Assembly (NCBI GenBank): GCA_963978545.1
Contig: OZ021721.1
Coordinates: 35,265,348-35,329,347 of the forward strand
Length of the DNA stretch: 64,000 bases
From: Linyphia triangularis
Taxonomy: Eukaryota; Arthropoda; Arachnida; Araneae; Linyphiidae
Direction of reading: 5' to 3'
The notes under the pieces were generated by a model that did not search any database, was not told the origin of the DNA, and saw nothing but the letters and a program-made list of their open reading frames with translations. This document shows, in pieces, positions 48,601 to 61,485 of this stretch. The translations under genes were made by a program, and so were the position numbers. How positions within the stretch are numbered: the stretch's first letter is position 1; every line of letters starts with the position of its first letter.

Positions 48601-50809
48601 GAAAATCAGTTTTTAGACTAATTTTATCTGGAGTAATATCAAGATTTAAATAAGAATTTTATTTCAGTTGATGCATATGCTGGGATGTTTTTCCACTCTC
48701 TTCTGGAAGAGGAAGCGGTTTGGAGTGGATGCCCTATTGTACTTTTTACAATGTAGGAAGCTTAAGAAAAGGTTTGTTCTGGTACAATTTCTACCTTATA
48801 AATGGTGGCCACAGAACCTGGAAATCAGGGAAATTCGCAGAGCATTCGATTCTGGAAAATGTCAGGGATTTTTTTAAAATTTCATTAAAAGCAACCAAAT
48901 TTGAATTGTTTAAACTAGGTTCAACCATATTTCGGCGCTATTTATTACGAAATTTGTAATCGAAATCGTCAGAAGTTTAATGTCATGGAACAATTTTAAC
49001 TTTTCATCACCAGTAAAACTATTTTTAAAAAATTAGTTTATTATCTCTTTAGAATACATTTTCCATTTAATCAAGATGATTAGACATCTGGGAAACCTAA
49101 GAAAATTGGAGAAAATTGAAAACGAAAGTTTGCTCTAAATACGGAAAATTTTTTAGAAACGTGTATAGGAAATCAGGAAATTTTTTTTCCTTCATTTTAT
49201 AGCTACCCTGTAATCGTACTTTTATTTTACCTATGTTTGTCTATTTTGACTCAATATCATTATAGATTAGAGGAGTTTAGCCATTTTGCAATTTTTTGAT
49301 AACTTGTTTTATATCAAAATTTACAAAAGTAAATGAAGTTAAAAATACTAGTTTAATTCTGGAGAAATTATTAGTGTGAAAGGATAATAATATAGTTTTG
49401 AACTCTGATTAGACAAGAACAATATATTTTTTGACTTTGAGAATAATCAAAATACTTTTCGAAAATCAGTTTTTAGACTAATTTTATCTGGAGTAATATC
49501 AAGATTTAAATAAGAATTTTATTTCAGTTGATGCATATGCTGGGATGTTTTTCCACTCTCTTCTGGAAGAGGAAGCGGTTTGGAGTGGATGCCCTATTGT
49601 ACTTTTTACAATGTAGGAAGCTTAAGAAAAGGTTTGTTCTGGTACAATTTCTACCTTATAAATGGTGGCCACAGAACCTGGAAATCAGGGAAATTCGCAG
49701 AGCATTCGATTCTGGAAAATGTCAGGGATTTTTTTAAAATTTCATTAAAAGCAACCAAATTTGTATTGTTTAAACTAGGTTCAACCATATTTCGGAGCTA
49801 TTTATTACGAAATTTGTAATCGAAATCGTCAGAAGTTTAATGTTATGGAACAATTTTAACTTTTCATCATCAGTAAAACTATTTTAATAAACTAATTTTT
49901 TAATCTCTTTAGAATACATTTTCCATTTGATCAAGATGATTAGACATCTGGGAAACCTAAGAAAATTGGAGAAAATTGAAAACGAAAGTTTGCTCTAAAT
50001 ACGGGAAATTTTTTAAAAACGTGTATAGGAAATCAGGAAATTTTTTTCCTTCATTTTTTAACTAACCTGTAATCGTACTTTTATTTTACCTATGTTTGTC
50101 TATTTTGACTCAATATCATTATAGATTAGAGGAGTTTAGCCATTTTGCAATTTTTTGATAACTTGTTTTATATCAAAATTTACAAAAGTAAATGAAGTTA
50201 AAAATACTAGTTTAATTCTGGAGAAATTATTAGTGTGAAAGGATAATAATATAGTTTTGAACTCTGATTAGACAAGAACAATATATTTTTTGACTTTGAG
50301 AATAATCAAAATACTTTTCGAAAATCAGTTTTTAGACTAATTTTATCTGGAGTAATATCAAGATTTAAATAAGAATTTTATTTCAGTTGATGCATATGCT
50401 GGGATGTTTTTCCACTCTCTTCTGGAAGAGGAAGCGGTTTGGAGTGGATGCCCTATTGTACTTTTTACAATGTAGGAAGCTTAAGAAAAGGTTTGTTCTG
50501 GTACAATTTCTACCTTATAAATGGTGGCCACAGAACCTGGAAATCAGGGAAATTCGCAGAGCATTCGATTCTGGGAAATGTCAGGGATTTTTTAAAAATT
50601 TCATTAAAAGCAACCAAATTTGAATTGTTTAAACTAGGTTCAACCATATTTCGGCGCTATTTATTACGAAATTTGTAATCGAAATCGTCAGAAGTTTAAT
50701 GTCATGGAACAATTTTAACTTTTCATCACCAGTAAAACTATTTTTAAAAAATTAGTTTATTATCTCTTTAGAATACATTTTCCATTTGATCAAGATGATT
50801 AGACATCTG
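45649..50809 (+). repeat. Satellite array, segment 4
   Basis: Landmarks at 46091, 46951, 47809, 48668, 49528 and 50387. The monomer at 46951 has the rare GATTCTATAAAATG and a 6-T run. The monomer at 47809 has CCCTATTTTAC and CGGAGCTA. These rare monomers recur at 52731/53589 and 62788/63636. Confidence 0.95.
46840..50000 (+). repeat. Duplicated block, offset 5,780 bp (copy 1, about 3.1 kb)
   Basis: Monomers at 46951, 47809, 48668 and 49528 match 52731, 53589, 54448 and 55308. The only difference I noticed is TTTTTCCTTC or TTTTTCTTTC near 48327/54107. The block begins after GACCAG/GACAAG (46837/52617) and ends before CGGGAAA/CGGAAAA (about 50002/55782). Confidence 0.84.
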
Positions 50810-52288
50810 CAGGGGTCGCAGACGTCCTATATGTCCTATAAATCCTATATTTTTTAAAAAATCGATAAAAACGTCCTATATTGTCCTATATTTTACAATT
50901 GTCCTATATATCCTATATTTCTACATTGATTCGATCTATATTTTCTTCGAATTCGTAATAACGGCGCCGTTTGTTGCAATTTTTTAATATTTCGGATTGT
51001 TTGGCGCGATCGTAGGTGAAAAAGACCTGACAAAAACGATGTTTGTAGCGGCGGCGCGGCGTTTTATCTCTTGTGACGTCACGTGCTGCATAACCTACAA
51101 CTCAACTCTACTGGACCGGCGGGAGTTGTAAACATGTGAACATTTCCATAACATAGAAGATTTCGATCTCGTATTCTTCTAGATGCTCAAAATTACGAGA
51201 CGTATTTGGCTGTGTTAAGCACTTTATAAGTAGCAGAAATAGACAGTCGGTGGTTTCAAAACAAAACAAAAAACAATCGATCTTGAATTTCTGATCTGAT
51301 TTCTCCTCCAACGTAATAAATTAGTTGGCCATAATGCAGAGAGAGATGCAACAACAAAACTCTGCCGAGGGAAAAACGGATAAAAACAACTTGGGATTAA
51401 CTTGCAGGACTACTAAAGAACGTTTTGAGTGCTCCGTCAATATTTGATGAAGGAAACAAAAGGGTTAAGATTTACTGTATGATGTCGGATGGCGATTTTT
51501 TTATTCCGAATCCTGTACGGATTCTGCGCCACGAATTGTTTACATCAAACCGCTCCAAATTATGGCAACCATAGGCAGTTAATTATCTTGCTCTTAAAAA
51601 ACGGCAGGACTGCCATTTTTTGGCGAAAATCGCCTTGGCGCAGAATTCGTACCGGATTCGGAATATTAGCCACGATTTTTTCATAAAAGTCGCCAAAATT
51701 AAAAATTACGTCAATACGTTGTGTTGTCAAATCCAAACGATCACTAGGGTTGCTTTAAAACCAAGTGCCAGGTGCGCCACATTCGGCGATAAATCTTCCA
51801 CTTTTCGCCGCCAATCCAGCCGACACTGAACAGTAAATCTGAATCAACAAAAGACTTTCAAACATTGATAAAAAGAAAATACTTAAAGAAATTGGAACAG
51901 TTAAAAATGCTGGAAGCAAAAGACTCATGATTGCAAATAATGTAATTAATAAAACTTGATTTAGGGATGGAATATTGAGGCAATAACGGATCACTTATTC
52001 AGGATCAGGCGATTTCTTTTTTTTAAAGGCGTGTTTTCTATTCTCTTAAATTCAATATAAAGAGTATATATATGTATAACGAGTATATATATGTATAACG
52101 AGTATATATATGTATAACGAGTATATATATGTATAACGAGTATATATATGTATAACGAGTATATATATGTATAACGAGTTAATTTTGAAGTTCAGTAGCA
52201 ACTGTGTGCAGTTATTTGATGTTTTATATTGTCCTATATTTTTTTTGAAAAAATCCTATATATTCTTATTTTGTCACTTTGACCCCTG
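50810..52288. mobile_element. 1,479-bp hAT-like element, copy 3
   Basis: As copy 1 except for A instead of G at 51280, shared with copy 4. The left host flank is a different monomer variant (CTGGGAAATGTC, TTTTTTAAAAATTTC) from copies 1 and 2, although the insertion point and right-flank tag (TTAATTCATT at 52390) are the same. Confidence 0.88.
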
Positions 52289-55200
52289 CATCTGGGAAAC
52301 CTAAGAAAATTGGAGAAAATTGAAAACGAAAGTTTGCTCTAAATACGGGAAATTTTTTAGAAACGTGTATAGGAAATCAGGAAATTTTTTTAATTCATTT
52401 TTTAGCTACCCTATAATCGTACTTTTATTTTACCTATGTTTGTCTATTTTGACTCAATATCATTGTAGATTAGAGGAGTTTAGCCATTTTGCAATTTTTT
52501 GATAACTTGTTTTATATCAAAATTTACAAAAGTAAATGAAGTTAAAAATACTAGTTTAATTCTGGAGAAATTATTAGTGTGAAAGGATAATAATATAGTT
52601 TTGAACTCTGATTAGACAAGAACAATATATTTTTTGACTTTGAGAATAATCAAAATACTTTTCGAAAATCAGTTTTTAGACTAATTTTATCTGGAGTAAT
52701 ATCAAGATTTAAATAAGAATTTTATTTCAGTTGATGCATATGCTGGGATGTTTTTCCACTCTCTTCTGGAAGAGGAAGCGGTTTGGAGTGGATGCCCTAT
52801 TGTACTTGTTACAATGTAGGAAGCTTAAGAAAAGGTTTGTTCTGGTACAATTTCTACCTTATAAATGGTGGCCACAGAACCTGGAAATCAGGGAAATTCG
52901 CAGAGCATTCGATTCTATAAAATGTCAGGGATTTTTTAAAATTTCATTAAAAGCAACCAAATTTGTATTGTTTAAACTAGGTTCAACCATATTTCGGCGC
53001 TATTTATTACGAAATTTGTAATCGAAATCGTCAGAAGTTTAATGTTATGGAACAATTTTAACTTTTCATCACCAGTAAAACTATTTTTAAAAAATTAGTT
53101 TATTATCTCTTTAGAATACATTTTCCATTTGATCAAGATGATTAGACATCTGGGAAACCTAAGAAAATTGGAGAAATTTGAAAACGAAAGTTTGCTCTAA
53201 ATACGGGAAATTTTTTAAAAACGTGTATAGGAAATCAGGAAATTTTTTTCCTTCATTTTTTAACTAACCTGTAATCGTACTTTTATTTTACCTATGTTTG
53301 TCTATTTTGACTCAATATCATTATAGATTAGAGGAGTTTAGCCATTTTGCAATTTTTTGATAACTTGTTTTATATCAAAATTTACAAAAGTAAATGAAGT
53401 TAAAAATACTAGTTTAATTCTGGAGAAATTATTAGTGTGAAAGGATAATAATATAGTTTTGAACTCTGATTAGACAAGAACAATATATTTTTTGACTTTG
53501 AGAATAATCAAAATACTTTTCGAAAATCAGTTTTTAGACTAATTTTATCTGGAGTAATATCAAGATTTAAATAAGAATTTTATTTCAGTTGATGCATATG
53601 CTGGGATGTTTTTCCACTCTCTTCTGGAAGAGGAAGCGGTTTGGAGTGGATGCCCTATTTTACTTTTTACAATGTAGGAAGCTTAAGAAAAGGTTTGTTC
53701 TGGTACAATTTCTACCTTATAAATGGTGGCCACAGAACCTGGAAATCAGGGAAATTCGCAGAGCATTCGATTCTGGAAAATGTCAGGGATTTTTTTAAAA
53801 TTTCATTAAAAGCAACCAAATTTGTATTGTTTAAACTAGGTTCAACCATATTTCGGAGCTATTTATTACGAAATTTGTAATCGAAATCGTCAGAAGTTTA
53901 ATGTTATGGAACAATTTTAACTTTTCATCATCAGTAAAACTATTTTAATAAACTAATTTTTTAATCTCTTTAGAATACATTTTCCATTTGATCAAGATGA
54001 TTAGACATCTGGGAAACCTAAGAAAATTGGAGAAAATTGAAAACGAAAGTTTGCTCTAAATACGGAAAATTTTTTAGAAACGTGTATAGGAAATCAGGAA
54101 ATTTTTTTCTTTCATTTTATAGCTACCCTGTAATCGTACTTTTATTTTACCTATGTTTGTCTATTTTGACTCAATATCATTATAGATTAGAGGAGTTTAG
54201 CCATTTTGCAATTTTTTGATAACTTGTTTTATATCAAAATTTACAAAAGTAAATGAAGTTAAAAATACTAGTTTAATTCTGGAGAAATTATTAGTGTGAA
54301 AGGATAATAATATAGTTTTGAACTCTGATTAGACCAGAACAATATATTTTTTGACTTTGAGAATAATCAAAATACTTTTCGAAAATCAGTTTTTAGACTA
54401 ATTTTATCTGGAGTAATATCAAGATTTAAATAAGAATTTTATTTCAGTTGATGCATATGCTGGGATGTTTTTCCACTCTCTTCTGGAAGAGGAAGCGGTT
54501 TGGAGTGGATGCCCTATTGTACTTTTTACAATGTAGGAAGCTTAAGAAAAGGTTTGTTCTGGTACAATTTCTACCTTATAAATGGTGGCCACAGAACCTG
54601 GAAATCAGGGAAATTCGCAGAGCATTCGATTCTGGAAAATGTCAGGGATTTTTTTAAAATTTCATTAAAAGCAACCAAATTTGAATTGTTTAAACTAGGT
54701 TCAACCATATTTCGGCGCTATTTATTACGAAATTTGTAATCGAAATCGTCAGAAGTTTAATGTCATGGAACAATTTTAACTTTTCATCACCAGTAAAACT
54801 ATTTTTAAAAAATTAGTTTATTATCTCTTTAGAATACATTTTCCATTTAATCAAGATGATTAGACATCTGGGAAACCTAAGAAAATTGGAGAAAATTGAA
54901 AACGAAAGTTTGCTCTAAATACGGAAAATTTTTTAGAAACGTGTATAGGAAATCAGGAAATTTTTTTTCCTTCATTTTATAGCTACCCTGTAATCGTACT
55001 TTTATTTTACCTATGTTTGTCTATTTTGACTCAATATCATTATAGATTAGAGGAGTTTAGCCATTTTGCAATTTTTTGATAACTTGTTTTATATCAAAAT
55101 TTACAAAAGTAAATGAAGTTAAAAATACTAGTTTAATTCTGGAGAAATTATTAGTGTGAAAGGATAATAATATAGTTTTGAACTCTGATTAGACAAGAAC

Positions 55201-58200
55201 AATATATTTTTTGACTTTGAGAATAATCAAAATACTTTTCGAAAATCAGTTTTTAGACTAATTTTATCTGGAGTAATATCAAGATTTAAATAAGAATTTT
55301 ATTTCAGTTGATGCATATGCTGGGATGTTTTTCCACTCTCTTCTGGAAGAGGAAGCGGTTTGGAGTGGATGCCCTATTGTACTTTTTACAATGTAGGAAG
55401 CTTAAGAAAAGGTTTGTTCTGGTACAATTTCTACCTTATAAATGGTGGCCACAGAACCTGGAAATCAGGGAAATTCGCAGAGCATTCGATTCTGGAAAAT
55501 GTCAGGGATTTTTTTAAAATTTCATTAAAAGCAACCAAATTTGTATTGTTTAAACTAGGTTCAACCATATTTCGGAGCTATTTATTACGAAATTTGTAAT
55601 CGAAATCGTCAGAAGTTTAATGTTATGGAACAATTTTAACTTTTCATCATCAGTAAAACTATTTTAATAAACTAATTTTTTAATCTCTTTAGAATACATT
55701 TTCCATTTGATCAAGATGATTAGACATCTGGGAAACCTAAGAAAATTGGAGAAAATTGAAAACGAAAGTTTGCTCTAAATACGGAAAATTTTTTAGAAAC
55801 GTGTATAGGAAATCAGGAAATTTTTTTCCTTCATTTTATAGCTACCCTGTAATCGTACTTTTATTTTACCTATGTTTGTCTATTTTGACTCAATATCATT
55901 ATAGATTAGAGGAGTTTAGCCATTTTGCAATTTTTTGATAACTTGTTTTATATCAAAATTTACAAAAGTAAATGAAGTTAAAAATACTAGTTTAATTCTG
56001 GAGAAATTATTAGTGTGAAAGGATAATAATATAGTTTTGAACTCTGATTAGACCAGAACAATATATTTTTTGACTTTGAGAATAATCAAAATACTTTTCG
56101 AAAATCAGTTTTTAGACTAATTTTATCTGGAGTAATATCAAGATTTAAATAAGAATTTTATTTCAGTTGATGCATATGCTGGGATGTTTTTCCACTCTCT
56201 TCTGGAAGAGGAAGCGGTTTGGAGTGGATGCCCTATTGTACTTTTTACAATGTAGGAAGCTTAAGAAAAGGTTTGTTCTGGTACAATTTCTACCTTATAA
56301 ATGGTGGCCACAGAACCTGGAAATCAGGGAAATTCGCAGAGCATTCGATTCTGGAAAATGTCAGGGATTTTTTTAAAATTTCATTAAAAGCAACCAAATT
56401 TGAATTGTTTAAACTAGGTTCAACCATATTTCGGCGCTATTTATTACGAAATTTGTAATCGAAATCGTCAGAAGTTTAATGTCATGGAACAATTTTAACT
56501 TTTCATCACCAGTAAAACTATTTTTAAAAAATTAGTTTATTATCTCTTTAGAATACATTTTCCATTTAATCAAGATGATTAGACATCTGGGAAACCTAAG
56601 AAAATTGGAGAAAATTGAAAACGAAAGTTTGCTCTAAATACGGGAAATTTTTTAGAAACGTGTATAGGAAATCAGGAAATTTTTTTCCTTCATTTTTTAG
56701 CTACCCTATAATCGTTCTTTTATTTTACCTATGTTTGTCTATTTTGACTCAATATCATTGTAGATTAGAGGAGTTTAGCCATTTTGCAATTTTTTGATAA
56801 CTTGTTTTATATCAAAATTTACAAAAGTAAATGAAGTTAAAAATACTAGTTTAATTCTGGAGAAATTATTAGTGTGAAAGGATAATAATATAGTTTTGAA
56901 CTCTGATTAGACAAGAACAATATATTTTTTGACTTTGAGAATAATCAAAATACTTTTCGAAAATCAGTTTTTAGACTAATTTTATCTGGAGTAATATCAA
57001 GATTTAAATAAGAATTTTATTTCAGTTGATGCATATGCTGGGATGTTTTTCCACTCTCTTCTGGAAGAGGAAGCGGTTTGGAGTGGATGCCCTATTGTAC
57101 TTTTTACAATGTAGGAAGCTTAAGAAAAGGTTTGTTCTGGTACAATTTCTACCTTATAAATGGTGGCCACAGAACCTGGAAATCAGGGAAATTCGCAGAG
57201 CATTCGATTCTGGAAAATGTCAGGGATTTTTTTAAAATTTCATTAAAAGCAACCAAATTTGAATTGTTTAAACTAGGTTCAACCATATTTCGGCGCTATT
57301 TATTACGAAATTTGTAATCGAAATCGTCAGAAGTTTAATGTCATGGAACAATTTTAACTTTTCATCACCAGTAAAACTATTTTTAAAAAATTAGTTTATT
57401 ATCTCTTTAGAATACATTTTCCATTTAATCAAGATGATTAGACATCTGGGAAACCTAAGAAAATTGGAGAAAATTGAAAACGAAAGTTTGCTCTAAATAC
57501 GGGAAATTTTTTAGAAACGTGTATAGGAAATCAGGAAATTTTTTTCCTTCATTTTTTAGCTACCCTATAATCGTTCTTTTATTTTACCTATGTTTGTCTA
57601 TTTTGACTCAATATCATTGTAGATTAGAGGAGTTTAGCCATTTTGCAATTTTTTGATAACTTGTTTTATATCAAAATTTACAAAAGTAAATGAAGTTAAA
57701 AATACTAGTTTAATTCTGGAGAAATTATTAGTGTGAAAGGATAATAATATAGTTTTGAACTCTGATTAGACAAGAACAATATATTTTTTGACTTTGAGAA
57801 TAATCAAAATACTTTTCGAAAATCAGTTTTTAGACTAATTTTATCTGGAGTAATATCAAGATTTAAATAAGAATTTTATTTCAGTTGATGCATATGCTGG
57901 GATGTTTTTCCACTCTCTTCTGGAAGAGGAAGCGGTTTGGAGTGGATGCCCTATTGTACTTTTTACAATGTAGGAAGCTTAAGAAAAGGTTTGTTCTGGT
58001 ACAATTTCTACCTTATAAATGGTGGCCACAGAACCTGGAAATCAGGGAAATTCGCAGAGCATTCGATTCTGGAAAATGTCAGGGATTTTTTTAAAATTTC
58101 ATTAAAAGCAACCAAATTTGAATTGTTTAAACTAGGTTCAACCATATTTCGGCGCTATTTATTACGAAATTTGTAATCGAAATCGTCAGAAGTTTAATGT

Positions 58201-60025
58201 TATGGAACAATTTTAACTTTTCATCACCAGTAAAACTATTTTTAAAAAATTAGTTTATTATCTCTTTAGAATACATTTTCCATTTGATCAAGATGATTAG
58301 ACATCTGGGAAACCTAAGAAAATTGGAGAAAATTGAAAACGAAAGTTTGCTCTAAATACGGGAAATTTTTTAGAAACGTGTATAGGAAATCAGGAAATTT
58401 TTTTCCTTCATTTTTTAGCTACCCTATAATCGTACTTTTATTTTACCTATGTTTGTCTATTTTGACTCAATATCATTGTAGATTAGAGGAGTTTAGCCAT
58501 TTTGCAATTTTTTGATAACTTGTTTTATATCAAAATTTACAAAAGTAAATGAAGTTAAAAATACTAGTTTAATTCTGGAGAAATTATTAGTGTGAAAGGA
58601 TAATAATATAGTTTTTAACTCTGATTAGACAAGAACAATATATTTTTTGACTTTGAGAATAATCAAAATACTTTTCGAAAATCAGTTTTTAGACTAATTT
58701 TATCTGGAGTAATATCAAGATTTAAATAAGAATTTTATTTCAGTTGATGCATATGCTGGGATGTTTTTCCACTCTCTTCTGGAAGAGGAAGCGGTTTGGA
58801 GTGGATGCCCTATTGTACTTTTTACAATGTAGGAAGCTTAAGAAAAGGTTTGTTCTGGTACAATTTCTACCTTATAAATGGTGGCCACAGAACCTGGAAA
58901 TCAGGGAAATTCGCAGATCATTCGATTCTGGAAAATGTCAGGGATTTTTTTAAAATTTCATTAAAAGCAACCAAATTTTTATTGTTTAAACTAGGTTCAA
59001 CCATATTTCGGCGCTATTTATTACGAAATTTGTAATCGAAATCGTCAGAAGTTTAATGTTATGGAACAATTTTAACTTTTCATCACCAGTAAAACTATTT
59101 TTAAAAAATTAGTTTATTATCTCTTTAGAATACATTTTCCATTTGATCAAGATGATTAGACATCTGGGAAACCTAAGAAAATTGGAGAAATTTGAAAACG
59201 AAAGTTTGCTCTAAATACGGGAAATTTTTTAAAAACGTGTATAGGAAATCAGGAAATTTTTTTCCTTCATTTTTTAACTAACCTGTAATCGTACTTTTAT
59301 TTTACCTATGTTTGTCTATTTTGACTCAATATCATTATAGATTAGAGGAGTTTAGCCATTTTGCAATTTTTTGATAACTTGTTTTATATCAAAATTTACA
59401 AAAGTAAATGAAGTTAAAAATACTAGTTTAATTCTGGAGAAATTATTAGTGTGAAAGGATAATAATATAGTTTTGAACTCTGATTAGACAAGAACAATAT
59501 ATTTTTTGACTTTGAGAATAATCAAAATACTTTTCGAAAATCAGTTTTTAGACTAATTTTATCTGGAGTAATATCAAGATTTAAATAAGAATTTTATTTC
59601 AGTTGATGCATATGCTGGGATGTTTTTCCACTCTCTTCTGGAAGAGGAAGCGGTTTGGAGTGGATGCCCTATTGTACTTTTTACAATGTAGGAAGCTTAA
59701 GAAAAGGTTTGTTCTGGTACAATTTCTACCTTATAAATGGTGGCCACAGAACCTGGAAATCAGGGAAATTCGCAGAGCATTCGATTCTGGGAAATGTCAG
59801 GGATTTTTTAAAAATTTCATTAAAAGCAACCAAATTTGAATTGTTTAAACTAGGTTCAACCATATTTCGGCGCTATTTATTACGAAATTTGTAATCGAAA
59901 TCGTCAGAAGTTTAATGTCATGGAACAATTTTAACTTTTCATCACCAGTAAAACTATTTTTAAAAAATTAGTTTATTATCTCTTTAGAATACATTTTCCA
60001 TTTGATCAAGATGATTAGACATCTG
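52289..60025 (+). repeat. Satellite array, segment 5
   Basis: Landmarks at 52731, 53589, 54448, 55308, 56167, 57026, 57885, 58744 and 59603. The first monomer downstream of the element is the rare GATTCTATAAAATG type. Compared with copy 2, one whole monomer (860 bp) is missing between the element and that monomer. The monomer at 58744 has private changes GCAGATCATTC and AAATTTTTATTG. Confidence 0.95.
56170..57885 (+). repeat. Recent single-monomer tandem duplication, 859 bp
   Basis: The monomers at 56167 and 57026 share the private variant AATCGTTCTTTTATT (near 56710 and 57569, 859 bp apart). All other copies read AATCGTACTTTTATT. The next monomer (57885) lacks it. Confidence 0.85.
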
Positions 60026-61485
60026 CAGGGGTCGCAGACGTCCTATATGTCCTATAAATCCTATATTTTTTAAAAAATCGATAAAAACGTCCTATATTGT
60101 CCTATATTTTACAATTGTCCTATATATCCTATATTTCTACATTGATTCGATCTATATTTTCTTCGAATTCGTAATAACGGCGCCGTTTGTTGCAATTTTT
60201 TAATATTTCGGATTGTTTGGCGCGATCGTAGGTGAAAAAGACCTGACAAAAACGATGTTTGTAGCGGCGGCGCGGCGTTTTATCTCTTGTGACGTCACGT
60301 GCTGCATAACCTACAACTCAACTCTACTGGACCGGCGGGAGTTGTAAACATGTGAACATTTCCATAACATAGAAGATTTCGATCTCGTATTCTTCTAGAT
60401 GCTCAAAATTACGAGACGTATTTGGCTGTGTTAAGCACTTTATAAGTAGCAGAAATAGACAGTCGGTGGTTTCAAAACAAAACAAAAAACAATCGATCTT
60501 GAATTTCTGATCTGATTTCTCCTCCAACGTAATAAATTAGTTGGCCATAATGCAGAGAGAGATGCAACAACAAAACTCTGCCGAGGGAAAAACGGATAAA
60601 AACAACTTGGGATTAACTTGCAGGACTACTAAAGAACGTTTTGAGTGCTCCGTCAATATTTGATGAAGGAAACAAAAGGGTTAAGATTTACTGTATGATG
60701 TCGGATGGCGATTTTTTTATTCCGAATCCTGTACGGATTCTGCGCCACGAATTGTTTACATCAAACCGCTCCAAATTATGGCAACCATAGGCAGTTAATT
60801 ATCTTGCTCTTAAAAAACGGCAGGACTGCCATTTTTTGGCGAAAATCGCCTTGGCGCAGAATTCGTACCGGATTCGGAATATTAGCCACGATTTTTTCAT
60901 AAAAGTCGCCAAAATTAAAAATTACGTCAATACGTTGTGTTGTCAAATCCAAACGATCACTAGGGTTGCTTTAAAACCAAGTGCCAGGTGCGCCACATTC
61001 GGCGATAAATCTTCCACTTTTCGCCGCCAATCCAGCCGACACTGAACAGTAAATCTGAATCAACAAAAGACTTTCAAACATTGATAAAAAGAAAATACTT
61101 AAAGAAATTGGAACAGTTAAAAATGCTGGAAGCAAAAGACTCATGATTGCAAATAATGTAATTAATAAAACTTGATTTAGGGATGGAATATTGAGGCAAT
61201 AACGGATCACTTATTCAGGATCAGGCGATTTCTTTTTTTTAAAGGCGTGTTTTCTATTCTCTTAAATTCAATATAAAGAGTATATATATGTATAACGAGT
61301 ATATATATGTATAACGAGTATATATATGTATAACGAGTATATATATGTATAACGAGTATATATATGTATAACGAGTTAATTTTGAAGTTCAGTAGCAACT
61401 GTGTGCAGTTATTTGATGTTTTATATTGTCCTATATTTTTTTTGAAAAAATCCTATATATTCTTATTTTGTCACTTTGACCCCTG
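60026..61485. mobile_element. 1,460-bp hAT-like element, copy 4
   Basis: Same ends and CATCTG flanks. It has A at 60496 like copy 3, and one minisatellite unit fewer, so it is 19 bp shorter. Loss of that unit opens a 63-codon minus-strand frame (61207-61398) made mostly of minisatellite; this is not a gene. Confidence 0.88.
61278..61372 (+). repeat. 19-bp minisatellite, five units, in element copy 4
   Basis: GAGTATATATATGTATAAC repeated five times. The other three copies have six. Confidence 0.95.

Noticed and set aside
61207..61398. 63-codon minus-strand frame in element copy 4
   Set aside because: Most of it is the translated 19-bp minisatellite. It is open only because one unit is missing.
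38391..61485. Four independent site-specific insertions of the 1.48-kb element
   Set aside because: All copies share a private host change downstream of the junction, and long flanks match at fixed offsets, which fits duplication of one insertion.
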